Translations under genes and position numbers: made by a program
Shown here: piece by piece, positions 23,236 through 32,859 of the stretch
Position numbering within the stretch: position 1 is the first letter of the stretch
How the letters are laid out: every line of letters starts with the position of its first letter
The notes under the pieces: model-generated
Told to the model about the DNA's origin: nothing
The model's input: only the letters and a program-made list of their open reading frames with translations
The model's database searches: none
NCBI GenBank assembly: GCA_035610835.1
Contig: CM069442.1
Span: 6,732,444 to 6,796,443 of the forward strand
Length of the DNA: 64,000 nucleotides
DNA from: Ophiura sarsii
Taxonomy: Eukaryota; Echinodermata; Ophiuroidea; Amphilepidida; Ophiuridae
Reading direction: 5' to 3'

Positions 23236-24416
23236 TAAAAAGAAATTTCCTCCAAAATGATGATGCTGGTGCAGCCAATGCAGCCAATGCTCTTAAACCA
23301 ATGAGGATCCCCAAGATCTTCACTTCAAATTATGAGGAACCAGTATTTATGGAGGAACTATTAAGAGGTCTGGTCTTTAAAGAGTATTCAGTTTATCTGA
23401 TTTATGAGAGCAAGAACTTCCAGCAATCTGACCCTGGAAAGGAATCAGGTACACCGGACCACTGTGTTCTTTTCAATAAACAAGCAGCTGGCTTAAAGGT
23501 CATTATAATCCTGCGCTGTGAACAAAGGTTTAACTTCAAATCATATATGTATCATAATACTCATGGTGTTGTGAATTCCCCCATGTTACGTTCGTACGAG
23601 CAAAATATATTTATGTTTATGGGTAATAACTCTTTTCCATTCAATAGAATCCAATGGCCAACCAATATGGCATATGTGAAAATCAAGAAAGAAGACTTGA
23701 AGTTAGTGACACGTATTGGGGCAGGAGCATCTGGAGCCGTATTCAAAGCAAGATGGAATGGGAAAGATGTAGCAGCCAAAAGAGTTAATAACATTGACCC
23801 ACATGAAGTGCATGTTCTAGCTGGTCTTGATCACCCAAATATTGTGAAGCTTCTTGGAGTTGTAGATGAAAACTTGGAACTGTATCTTGTCCTGGAACTT
23901 TGTAAATGTTCACTTCGGTCCTACCTTGATGAGCTGAAATCTAGAGGGGAAGGCCTTTCAACAGAGCAGATAGTAGATTTTGCCTATCAAGCAGCTAAGC
24001 CAATTCAATATCTGAAGCAGAAGAAGATTGTGCATAAAGATATCAAATCTGATAATTATTTGATAGCTGATGGAAACGTCTTGAAACTTGCTGATTTTGG
24101 TATTGCTAGGACCATTGAGGAAACCATAGACAAGGCGACATTCAGTGGAACACTTGTATGGATGGCCCCAGAACTAATGCGCGGCATTCTGTCAACTTCA
24201 TTAGACATCTACTCATATGGCGTTGTGACATGGGAGCTATGTACGACAAAGGTTCCATTTGATGAAGATCGAAGAAACATCATACAGAGAATATGTGATA
24301 ATAACGAGAGACCACCAATACCAAGCGACTGTCCTAACATGCTTGCAGATCTAATACGACAATGTTGGCATTCAGACTATAATAAGAGGCCCTCTATTCA
24401 ACAGATATTGTCTGTG
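23184..24416 (+). CDS. Protein kinase-NHL protein, exon with TKL/MAP3K-like kinase domain
   Basis: The exon encodes 411 residues. Residues 173-411 form a Ser/Thr protein kinase domain of the tyrosine-kinase-like group, closest in pattern to MLK/ZAK MAP3Ks. Landmarks are the glycine loop GAGASGAV (179-186), the ATP lysine K199 in VAAK, helix-C glutamate probably E208, catalytic loop HKDIKSDN (284-291, with Lys in place of the usual Arg of HRD), DFG 304-306, and WMAPE 326-330. DIYSYGVVTWEL follows at 341-352 and the closing arginine is R402. It should phosphorylate Ser/Thr and looks catalytically competent. Residues 1-170 match nothing recognised; the first 20 or so lie in repeat-like DNA, so the true start may be M40 (23301) or an upstream exon. 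The donor GTGAGT at 24417 gives a phase-0 splice to the NHL exon; reading on ends after two codons. Confidence 0.9.
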
Positions 24417-24817
24417 GTGAGTTGCTAAAGGTTTTGAATATTTTAAATAAAGTAAAGTTCACAGTAGTATCTAAAATGTCTACATAGAAATTAATTTCTT
24501 TTTGAATTTCAAATTAATCATTATAAAGCATCTCGTTTTGTATTTAAAGAATATAAAAACAAAAATCATGTAATTTGTGACACATGAGCTACGCATTTCT
24601 GGTACAATCAGTGAACTCTGACACGCCTGTAATGGTAATGTTGACTGTTAACCCTGGTCTAATGAGCTAATAAGTGGGAGGGAAGGGTTTCACGCCAAAA
24701 AAAGTACAAATAATTCTACAACATGGCTGTTTTGCTAGTTTTATAGAGCAACACATTGGATTTAATATTAGTAGGTATGGTTTATAATATTATAGCGATT
24801 TGAATTATATCTTTCAG
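24417..24817 (+). other. Intron, 401 bp, phase 0
   Basis: The donor GTGAGT follows a complete valine codon. The acceptor ATATCTTTCAG ends at 24817 and the next base starts a leucine codon. The join reads ILSV-LSSYEGQ, which continues the kinase C-terminal helix in the usual way (the KRPS-QQILSVL pattern). The intron is AT-rich with no recognised element. Confidence 0.85.
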
Positions 24818-25663
24818 CTATCATCATATGAAGGACAAAGACTTGTTGCTGGTCCCTGGGTGCTTGAACGGGAGTTTGGTAACCAGAATGGACCTGGTAA
24901 GCTGTCTGATGCCATGGGAATTACACTGAATAGCAATGGAGATGTGGGTGTAGCAGACAACGATCAAGCAAAAGTAATCATCTACAATAGTGAAGGTGTA
25001 TACAAACATAGCCTGGATACCACACAAGGTTTGACACCTGGGAGTAGATCATGGCCACGGGATGTCATTACCAGCTCTACAGGTAACTACTGTGTAACAG
25101 ACCTAACACCATATGTGAAAATATATGATGTACAGGGTGTGTATAAAGGTAGATGGGTGACATCATCACCTGACAATAAACCATCAGATACTGATGACAC
25201 AGAGCTATATGGACTGGCAATGGATGGGAAAGGACAGCTACTAGTAGGGGCAGTATATCATACACGGTATATAAGCAAGCATAGAGAGGACGGGTCTCAC
25301 ATTGCAAGCATCAAGGTAGAGATTGTACCATGGCACCTGGCAGTGACCTCACAGGATACAATCATCATAGGTGATTATAGTGAAACAGTGAATATAGTAG
25401 ATAGCACAGGGCAGCTATTACACAATATCAGACCAACAGCATCAACAATGGTGATTAGTTGGTACCATGGAGTGTGCTGCTATAAGGACATTGTATTCAT
25501 AGGCAGTCCCCATGCCAATGAAATACATTGTTACTCTGCATCAGGTGAACGCCTGGGATCTATTAATGTTGGAGGAAACCCAAGAGGTATCACATTTGCT
25601 AAAGAAACCGACAGGTTATTAGTGTCTACACTTAAAAAGGTGATGGTTTATAGAATCAAATAG
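24818..25663 (+). CDS. Protein kinase-NHL protein, exon with six-bladed NHL beta-propeller
   Basis: The exon encodes 281 residues and the stop. Counting from the joined protein (692 residues with the start at 23184), six NHL-type blades are seen at about 437-477, 488-523, 540-576, 581-615, 626-660 and 665-691. Each has the pattern of a small-residue turn, I/V-hydrophobic strand, D/G and a closing K-hydrophobic strand (for example GITLNSNGDVGVAD and VKIYDVQGVYKG). The sequence resembles the C-terminal propellers of invertebrate TRIM/NHL proteins, which bind protein or RNA partners. Here the propeller probably recruits substrate or senses a ligand for the kinase. There is no RING or B-box, no signal peptide and no membrane segment. 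The frame is intact. Six blades is a complete propeller, so the C-terminus looks full length. Confidence 0.92.
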   Translation, partial: LSSYEGQRLVAGPWVLEREFGNQNGPGKLSDAMGITLNSNGDVGVADNDQAKVIIYNSEGVYKHSLDTTQGLTPGSRSWPRDVITSSTGNYCVTDLTPYVKIYDVQGVYKGRWVTSSPDNKPSDTDDTELYGLAMDGKGQLLVGAVYHTRYISKHREDGSHIASIKVEIVPWHLAVTSQDTIIIGDYSETVNIVDSTGQLLHNIRPTASTMVISWYHGVCCYKDIVFIGSPHANEIHCYSASGERLGSINVGGNPRGITFAKETDRLLVSTLKKVMVYRIK

Positions 25664-25672
25664 AAGGGGGTC

Positions 25673-25678
25673 AATAAA
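25673..25678 (+). promoter_or_regulatory. Poly(A) signal AATAAA of the kinase-NHL gene
   Basis: A canonical AATAAA lies ten bases after the TAG stop, predicting a very short 3' untranslated region with cleavage around 25690-25705. Confidence 0.55.
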
Positions 25679-25699
25679 TGATGTCCTGCAACATTTGAT

Positions 25700-26770
25700 T
25701 TAATTCGTTGAACCTTTTGACTTGATACGCATAGGACATGCTTATTGGACGCTACAGTGTTACAGTAACAAAATGTACATAAAAATATTAAAGAAGTGTC
25801 TATAACATGAAGCGTATAGTAAATATGAAGTGATATATGATATTATCAATGGAAATGGCTTTGGAAGAATTATTGACGCGGATGATACACTACACAGGTT
25901 TATATTGTTTTTGATGAAGTTGAGCGGTTATCATTTCTCTCAAAGCTGATATCAAACATTGGTCTACTGCTATAGTCGATTCGCCGACATTGGCCGATTT
26001 TAGCGATTTACCATTTCAGTAAAGAGGTAACAGAAGCAAAAGAGGGGGAGGCACTCGAATTTAATCGTAATATGCAAGGTAAATACCGTGTCTTAGTGTG
26101 CATGTACTACTGTGATGTAGTCACCACTATGTACCTAGTGACAGGGAACTTGCGGTTGGATATCGGCATAACGATAAAGAAATGTGTTGTTATTCAGATA
26201 AATTGATAAAGGTATTCAGGTTGTCAAATAGCCAGAAATACTTAAAGTAACGTTTTAATCCGTATCTTGGTTGATATATCTGTTTTTCCATTTAATTAGG
26301 ACAAATGGTTTTGTACCTAGGTATTTAAAAAATGATTACTGAATTATTTTCCGTTTTTTTCTCTCATATAAATACGTAGAACTGTTATTTTCATTTTAAT
26401 GTTTCCTTTATTCCACGTACATAATAAAAACGGAAAATAATATAAAGTATCCACTAAATTATGAATAGGTAAAATGACATACATAATATTTTTCTTTCGA
26501 AACCTGTATACAGTCGATGATGGTCGATTTTTTTTATTGTGGTAACCGTTTCCAAAGGGATACACATTTGAAGCTGCTGGATTAAGTTTGTGGTTGTCGT
26601 GATTGTAAAGCTATATGATCAGCTCTATTCATAAAGCCACACTACCATGAATAGCATTTGATTATGGAGCGCATGATAATAACATCTATAAAAGTACCGC
26701 TATTTCATCATTGGTCAAAATGGGTTCCTCTAACGCCCAATGGACGAGGTCCAAAATCGATACCGATGCG
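25700..26770. other. No supported feature
   Basis: AT-rich intergenic sequence downstream of the kinase-NHL gene. No repeat, exon or RNA gene was recognised; the 73-codon - strand frame at 26344-26565 has no support. Confidence 0.4.
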
Positions 26771-26784
26771 CCAGAGTTTATGAA

Positions 26785-27090
26785 TCTACTATAATGACTT
26801 GAAACTGAATGGTGATAAAACTGAAGTCCTCCACATTACATCGCGTCGTAGAAATTTGTCTTTTTTATCATGTTTGCAAATCTGTGACTCTTCGATTAAA
26901 CCTGTGAAAGTGTACATAATTTTAGGTATTATTGTTTAAAATGATTTGAAAATGGATATATTTGTAAATAACATTTACCATTCTGCTTTATTGGCTCTGT
27001 ATCGAATCGGGCAGATAATAAAATGTCTTGACACTGAAATGCTTGTGCATGCTTTAATCACATGTCGTCTAGATCAATGTAATAGTATAC
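26785..27090 (+). pseudogene. LINE reverse-transcriptase fragment, upstream part of a split copy
   Basis: The + strand reads YNDLKLNGDKTEVLHITSRR near 26795-26855. After small frameshifts it continues with NDLKMDIFVNNIYHSALLAL, IGQIIKCLDTEMLVHALI and CRLDQCNS (about 26940-27088). These are consecutive conserved blocks of non-LTR RT downstream of the catalytic motif. The element is cut at the point where LDYCNSLLYGLP normally follows, and resumes at about 28493. It is decayed and carries stops. Confidence 0.75.
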
Positions 27091-27116
27091 AAATATTGAC
27101 TGCAAGGAGGGGCATT

Positions 27117-27247
27117 GTTCAAATTATAGGCCCATGGTGATCTCGAAAACCAGGGTGAACTAGTAAGGCCCAAGGTGAACTCGAAAACCAGGCTAATGCC
27201 TCGGGCATAGTCTGGTTTCGAGATCACCACAGGCCTATAATTTGAAC
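27117..27247. repeat. Hairpin repeat with arms of about 36 bp
   Basis: GTTCAAATTATAGGCC followed by TGGTGATCTCGAAAACCAG (27117-27153) is matched in inverse at 27212-27247. In the loop, GGTGAACTCGAAAACCAGG repeats part of the arm. Probably a small foldback element. Confidence 0.8.
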
Positions 27248-27334
27248 TTTGACCTGAATGAAAACAGTCAATATTATATTTGATTTATTTACCAGATTGT
27301 TGTCATTTGATTGGTTAAAAGAACATTTCCTATA

Positions 27335-27845
27335 CCGGGTGGTTAAAAAAAAAGTTAACACAAGTTCAAAGTAATTTTACAACCACATTTATAGTTTCAG
27401 AGAATTAGTATTAACTTAATCTTGATCAGCAGTAAGCTTTGAAATTGTCCTGAAAAAATGGCACGTTAAGCTTGTTTGATTCTTCAGATATGGATCATTG
27501 CAGAAAGCATGCACAAAACTGCCTTGTCCACAGGAGCGTCCTTTAGTTTTTGTCTTCAACGAAACAGCATGCTCTAGATTCAGAATTGAATAGCCCGCCC
27601 TCCCAATCTCTATGCTTATGTGCCATTCATATTCAACAAAGAAATGTAGGTTTGGGACAGTCCTGTGGACAAGGCAGTAGTGTGCATGCTTTCTGTAATG
27701 AACCATATCTGAAGAACCAACCAAGCTAAATGTACAATATTTTCAGGATAATTTTCAAAACTAAGTAAACACAAATTCTCTGTAACTATAAATATGGTTG
27801 TAAAATTACTTTGAACTTGGGTCAACTTTTTTTTGAACCACCCGG
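27335..27845. mobile_element. Mariner-like palindromic element, 511 bp
   Basis: TA at 27333-27334 and 27846-27847 flanks CCGGGTGGTTxAAAAAAAA ends. The inverted repeat is not limited to the ends. Arms match for about 80 bp (TTCAAAGTAATTTTACAACC with its complement), and the middle is again inverted (GAAAGCATGCACAAAACTGC with its partner around 27670-27700). The whole element can therefore fold into one long interrupted hairpin. The 102- and 110-codon - strand frames inside it are by-products. Confidence 0.75.
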
Positions 27846-28486
27846 TAGACTGATTCACATTAGGCCAACCAAAGTTCCATGAAATGAAGGTACACAAGAG
27901 TGCGAGACCAAACCTTCTGTTGCCTAAGGAAAAAGTAGAAACGGACAAGAATATTGATTTCTGAAATTGGAAGGTTTGTCACTGTATATTCTTACCGCTA
28001 AACTGCTAGAGGTAGCGATTCTAACAGCATATTTCACTTGACATATTGCATTAGGCTAGCTGAATCCATGATATCTTTGATACCTTCTTCATCAACAAGC
28101 GCAACCAGAGCTATTTGCTTCTTAGTCATTTCTTAAAACGGTACAACAGCATGAAACTGATCATGTAAAATTGTAAACAAAACTTTACGCAGCAGACGAA
28201 TAAATGCGAAAAGTCAAAGGTCAGCTGTCAAGCACCGCGTAAATATATACAGGGTGTTCAAAACGGAATTGTTCGCCGTCTTAATACATTTCGTCAATCG
28301 GGGCCAGGCGATTCGGGTGTTTCAAACGGGTCACGGAATGCGGATCGCTTGACTCGTGAACCATGGAGTGTGACGTCATCTAAAAAGACTATGCCCGGAC
28401 ATAGTTGTTTTTCATGACGTCATATTGAAATTGAAGTCATGGCTTGATTATCCCCTAACTTTTAACCAATCAAATGACAGGAATCT

Positions 28487-28687
28487 ATGTATGCGGTATA
28501 TAATATTTTGTATGGACTACCAGCCTCACAAATAACTAAACTTCAAAGAATACAAAACTCCGCTGCCAGTTTAGTTACTCTTTATCCCAAATACAACAAG
28601 ATAACTCCTATTCACCATGAACTGCATTGGCTTCCTATCAAATATTGCATTATCGCACTAATGGAGTTACAGTTTTGTATGATCTAA
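28487..28687 (+). pseudogene. LINE reverse-transcriptase fragment, downstream part of the split copy
   Basis: Reads NILYGLPASQITKLQRIQNS, followed by AASLVT and HHELHWLPIKY, exactly the blocks expected after the CNS end at 27088. After about 28660 the frame is lost. Confidence 0.8.
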
Positions 28688-28689
28688 TC

Positions 28690-29195
28690 TTGACTGGGCA
28701 GCCCAGCGCTTGTGGTGTGGGTGGTTGTTTTGCTCGGCCGTCACCCTGGTTTAATCCCCTGGTGCCACGGACCTAACTTTTTTGGTCCCCATTTAACCCC
28801 CTCCCCTGTTCGTCAGTCCATCCCTACTGCAATACTTCTATCTAGGTTAGGGTTATTCAAGCTCTTTATTCTATTCTATAATATATAAACAAACAATTGC
28901 TAGCACGGTCAAAGCCATGCAGTGGGCAAGCATTAAATGTGACACTCCTAGACAAATTGTCACATAAATGTGTCAGTGGGCGTATTAGCACTATGGCCGG
29001 ATACAGAGCCAATTCTATCAAGGAGATTACCTGCAACACCTCTCGTGTTAATAAGGCCATAATGATGTGTGTAGTCAATGTCATGTTAATCCCGAACATT
29101 ACCAGTGTTGCCAGACTGGTTAGTTGTAGCCCAAACTAATTTTTCAAGTTATTTCATTTCAACAAAGCAATGAAGTTCATTAGCTGAGGGTCATA
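28690..29195. other. No supported feature
   Basis: Mixed-composition DNA with an 80-codon + strand frame (28897-29139) that lacks any recognised motif or splice context. Confidence 0.35.
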
Positions 29196-29198
29196 CTA

Positions 29199-29404
29199 CT
29201 GTAAAAGTGAAAATTTTCTCGCTACATTTATTTATCACACTTTTCGCCCTCGAACCAGCTGCCGCGAAAATAATTACGCACAAATATTTCTTTTGGGTCT
29301 ATGTGATGAAACTACAAATCGCAAATTTAAAAACATGCAAAACAGTTGAAAATCTGCAAAAAAAGCGCAAACAATTAATTACACAAAAATTACCTCTTTT
29401 ACAG
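29199..29404. mobile_element. TA-flanked MITE with CTGTAAAAG ends, 206 bp
   Basis: TA on both sides (29197-29198, 29405-29406). Left end CTGTAAAAGTGAAAATTTTC, right end the complement of CTGTAAAAGAGGTAATTTTT. GCG-rich words occur inside both arms. It fits a Tc1/mariner-type MITE. A relative lies at 31207-31417. Confidence 0.7.
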
Positions 29405-29712
29405 TACATCTTGTGTACTATGCAAAGTACTGGCGAATACATACGAGGGAACATAGATGGACGGTTATATGTGCGCACATATATACCACGTCTGTAAGAG
29501 GACATCACTGCCTTTGAGAGCAACATTGACTTTGGTGACATAATATTTAGATAAAAGCTAACCAATCGTCAATTTGAGCGCAACTTGAGCGTATACAGGT
29601 CAAGACCTGGAAAGCAATAGTTGCGAGCGCAATGGCAACATAGCCGGAAAGCGTAGACGACGAAAATCGTCAATGAAAATGTCTTCTAAATTGGAAGTAA
29701 CATACTTCTAAT

Positions 29713-29982
29713 CCTATAGATGAGGTGACCGTTGTTTACATCCAATGTTTATCAGCAAACGCAACGGTCGAAGGGATTTGACAGTCGAATCACGCTTGAG
29801 TGAACAGCATATAACCACAACACTGTCCACTATGCCGTATTGCCCTTTATAAGGCTTTGACGCGAGTTTTAAAAGCATGGGTCCTAAACAAAAAGGATGC
29901 ATGCGCAAACCGCCGGGCAAAGAACAATGGCAACTAGCCACGTTTTGCGCGGTGTAATGTCACTTGTCACCCCATCTATAGG
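29713..29982. mobile_element. Small TIR element, about 270 bp
   Basis: CCTATAGATGAGGTGAC at the left and the complement CCTATAGATGGGGTGAC at the right form 17-bp inverted ends. A clear target duplication was not seen and the class is unknown. Confidence 0.5.
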
Positions 29983-30120
29983 TATGCATCAAGTGTTTGA
30001 TGCAATAAATGGTATTGTATAGTCGTTATGGAAAACTTTCTTATATCATGTAGTTTATGCTCACCTATGCAAGTACACGTCACGCGTCATCCAGTCACGT
30101 TTAGGCCAAGTGTCAATCAA

Positions 30121-30435
30121 CAGTGGCGTACCCAGCTTTTGGAAACTGGGGGGGGGGGGGGGGGGGGGGCACAACCATAATTGTACCGACGAAAGGCATG
30201 ATGTACGGACAATTTTTTTTACAGACTCCAAAAAAAATCTTAATACTTGCACAATTTTTTTCCCGCCAGCAGCTGAAATCCTGATAAGTAGCGATGAAGT
30301 TTTCCGGATAACTGGCCCAAAAAAAAATTGCATGGTCAAAATTGCAAATCTACCGACGGAGGGTTGTTTTTACCGACGGGGATATTTCAGGGGGGGGGGC
30401 ACCGGCCCCCCTGGACCCCCCTGGGTATGCCACTG
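30121..30435. mobile_element. hAT MITE, 315 bp, with G22 tract
   Basis: A perfect 8-bp duplication TCAATCAA (30113-30120 and 30436-30443) flanks ends CAGTGGCGTACCCAG and the complement of CAGTGGCATACCCAG. Inside are a run of 22 Gs (30148-30169), another G run at about 30390-30399, and GGCCCCCCTGGACCCCCC near the right end. The overlapping glycine/proline-rich frames are by-products. Confidence 0.9.
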
Positions 30436-30540
30436 TCAATCAAGCTTTAATGTATTTTTGGCTTGCTCAAGGTGGTTTTGTCAGTGTTAATGGCAGTACT
30501 GAATATTGTGTATTGATACAAATTCTTATATAGTAGGTGT

Positions 30541-30889
30541 GGTTTTGGATGTCAACAGGCAATTTGATTGGCTGACTTTCAGCTGATAGATACACACTTA
30601 AATATTATGAGACCGATAATATATAGTTTGTGGCGGGGCTTAATTAATTAATTTAATAATAATACCTTCAGTGCGTATCTGTTCAAACGCCTTCTACACA
30701 AAGTTACTGGTGTATGCGTTGTGCATATAATGCTGAGAATGTGGTTATTTGAAGTAGGATATTGGTAAACAACTTGCTGGATTCGCCGATTTTATAAAGG
30801 GGAAAATTTGTTGTTGTTTGATTTTAAAATAAATCTATCGAAAAGCATTATTTTTATGATGAAAAATAAAAATAACCAATAAACTAAAT
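30541..30889. other. No supported feature
   Basis: AT-rich sequence between a hAT MITE and a foldback element. Nothing recognised. Confidence 0.35.
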
Positions 30890-31046
30890 GAGAATAAAAT
30901 ATAGCTTGTAGCTGTTTTGCTATATGTTGGTCTCATAATGTATAGGCTGTACCATATTTGTGTCGTCGTGTATGGTACAGCCTGTACATTATGAGACCAA
31001 CGCGACGTATATAGCAAAACAGCTATACAAACTATATTTTATTCTC
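30890..31046. mobile_element. Foldback element, 157 bp
   Basis: Arms of about 70 bp are near-perfect inverse copies: AGCTGTTTTGCTATAT, GTTGGTCTCATAATGTA and GGCTGTACCATA on the left are matched in inverse on the right. A short loop, TTGTGTCGTCGT, separates them. It has no coding capacity. Confidence 0.8.
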
Positions 31047-31206
31047 TAAGTGCTGGTGAGTTGACACCATTATCTTGAGAAATATAAATTGATGTGTGAG
31101 TTTTGTAAGCAAAAAGGACTTGTCATTCTAGTGATTTGGGCTCCAAATGTTTGGCTTAAGACCAATTGCCAAAAAATTGGGCAACACTTAGGCCTACATA
31201 GGTGTA

Positions 31207-31417
31207 CAGCGACAAAGTGGTAATTTTTGCGCGGTTGAATGTTCACGCTTGACTGATTTTCAGCCATTTTGATTGTTTTTAAATTCACGATTTGAAAGTT
31301 CATTACATGGACTTATACACAAAATAAATATATGTTCTTGTTTTTATTTTCACGGTAGCTGCTTGGAGCGCCAAAAACGCGAAAATTAACGTAGCGCGAA
31401 AATGTCCACGATTACAG
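31207..31417. mobile_element. TA-flanked MITE, relative of 29199-29404, inverted
   Basis: TA flanks (31205-31206, 31418-31419). Left end CAGCGACAAAGTGGTAATTT, right end the complement of CTGTAATCGTGGACATTTTC. CGCGAAAAT words match the relative. Diverged copy. Confidence 0.55.
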
Positions 31418-31790
31418 TATTTGTGCGAAAGATCGGTCAGTGAATTGAACGCTTATCCCTGCCAATTCAGCATGACTAAATATCCTACGCACTACTAATG
31501 CCGGGGCTGCCCATCAACGCCGCAAACTGACAGGAAATTGGACTTGACTTGTACTTACCCGATAGCTGCAGTAGCGCGGTTATGAAGGTATATGACTAGT
31601 AGACCCCCTGTTGTATATATGTATGTCTGGGGGTGGCGCTCCAAGGAAGCCCGGGTCCATGTCAGCACATTGCCAGTCATTATGGTTTGGTCATGAATAT
31701 CTTTTGGTTTGTTTGTGTGGGATTTTTAAGGTGGTCTTTTTTTCCATGATCAATTCTTGGCCTAGCTATTTCACATATGTAATATCTATA

Positions 31791-32356
31791 CAGTCATCAA
31801 AAAAAGTAACTATACAGGTAATAAATGTACTTTTAACTCTAAAAATATATATCCTACCAAGAAATATTAAATCATAAAGTTGTTGAGAAATTTATCTTCT
31901 TTAATATGAGATATTGCACGCTAGGATCGGTTGAATATTCAAGAAGCGACAATCCAAAATGTAAGGTAAAGTCACAATTTCAAATTCACATTTTACATTT
32001 CATCACGGGGGAGAGAATGACAGGTAGCGTGTGTGTGGCGTATTGATCCATCGGAACAATGCGGCCGACTGTCCAACCTGCGCATGCATCCCCCAATTGC
32101 ACTACCGGTAATCAACAAGATACCCGTAGATTTGGTCCGCGTGTAGAAAATAAAAATGTGAAAATGAAAATCGGACTTCTCCTTACATTTTTGAGTGCCA
32201 CTTCCTCAATAATCACCCGATCCTAGCGTGCAATATCTCATATTAAAGAAGACAAATTTTTCAACAACTTTATTATTTAATATTTTTAGGTAGGATATAT
32301 ATTTTAAGAGTTAGAAGCCCATTTATTACCTGTATAGTTACTTTTTTTTATGACTG
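31791..32356. mobile_element. Tc1/mariner-type MITE, 566 bp
   Basis: TA flanks (31789-31790, 32357-32358). The ends are CAGTCATCAAAAAAAGTAAC and the complement of CAGTCATAAAAAAAAGTAAC. The inverted arms extend for about 140 bp (ATATGAGATATTGCACGC and GATCGGxTGA blocks are present on both sides). The CAGTxATCAAAA start is typical of Tc1-like elements. No transposase. Confidence 0.85.
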
Positions 32357-32426
32357 TACTTGCGTGTTACCATAAGTTGGAGAAGTAGAACCAGTGCATT
32401 GTATTGCACATGGTGGCATCCAAATA

Positions 32427-32843
32427 AGATTTTAAAGACAGCACCACAATGCATTGCATTTTTGCAAAATGCCGTAAATTTGGTCCACGATTCATGTCGT
32501 TTCCCAAAGACATATGCACAGAATCATAGTTTCGTAGCGCCATCATCGTACAAGCTCTTAGATTTTTGTTTATCAATAAATAAATTAGTTATCAGTGTTC
32601 CTTTTTCTTATTTCTAAAACCTAAGAGCTCAACTAGTAATCAACTTACTTATAGTAATTGGAAAACCAAAAAGACAAGGGGAACCATAGGTTTTCCGATA
32701 TGTGTCACAGATCATGCGTGACAGAAAGCCACGATATCGATATCCTGGGGTACAAACAAAGGTCACTGATATATCGATCGTATTGATACGAGTATCGATA
32801 AGGGAAAATGAAAATGCATCGTGGCTGCGACGTTAAAATCTTC
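32427..32843. mobile_element. TIR element of the AAGATTTTAAAG family, copy 1
   Basis: Left end AGATTTTAAAGACAGCACC, then ACAATGCATTGCATTTTTGC. Right end complement of GAAGATTTTAACGTCGCAG. The shared block GTCACTGATATATCGATC with ATTGATACGAGTATCGATAA occurs inverted at 37419-37492. This copy is about 210 bp longer, so it probably carries an insertion around 32500-32740. Confidence 0.6.
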
Positions 32844-32859
32844 TGTGGGTTGCATCATA

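Larger units (their letters stand above)
27091..28490. mobile_element. Compound 1.4-kb insertion splitting a LINE
   Basis: The two halves of one LINE RT frame lie on either side, with TATA at both junctions. The interior holds a hairpin element (27117-27247), a TA-flanked palindromic mariner-like element (27335-27845) and further sequence including TACAGGGTGTTCAAAACGG at about 28250, which resembles another transposon end. Several successive insertions are likely. Confidence 0.6.

Noticed and set aside
27416..27948. 102- and 110-codon - strand frames
   Set aside because: They lie within the palindromic mariner-like element and cross its arms and flank, with no motif.
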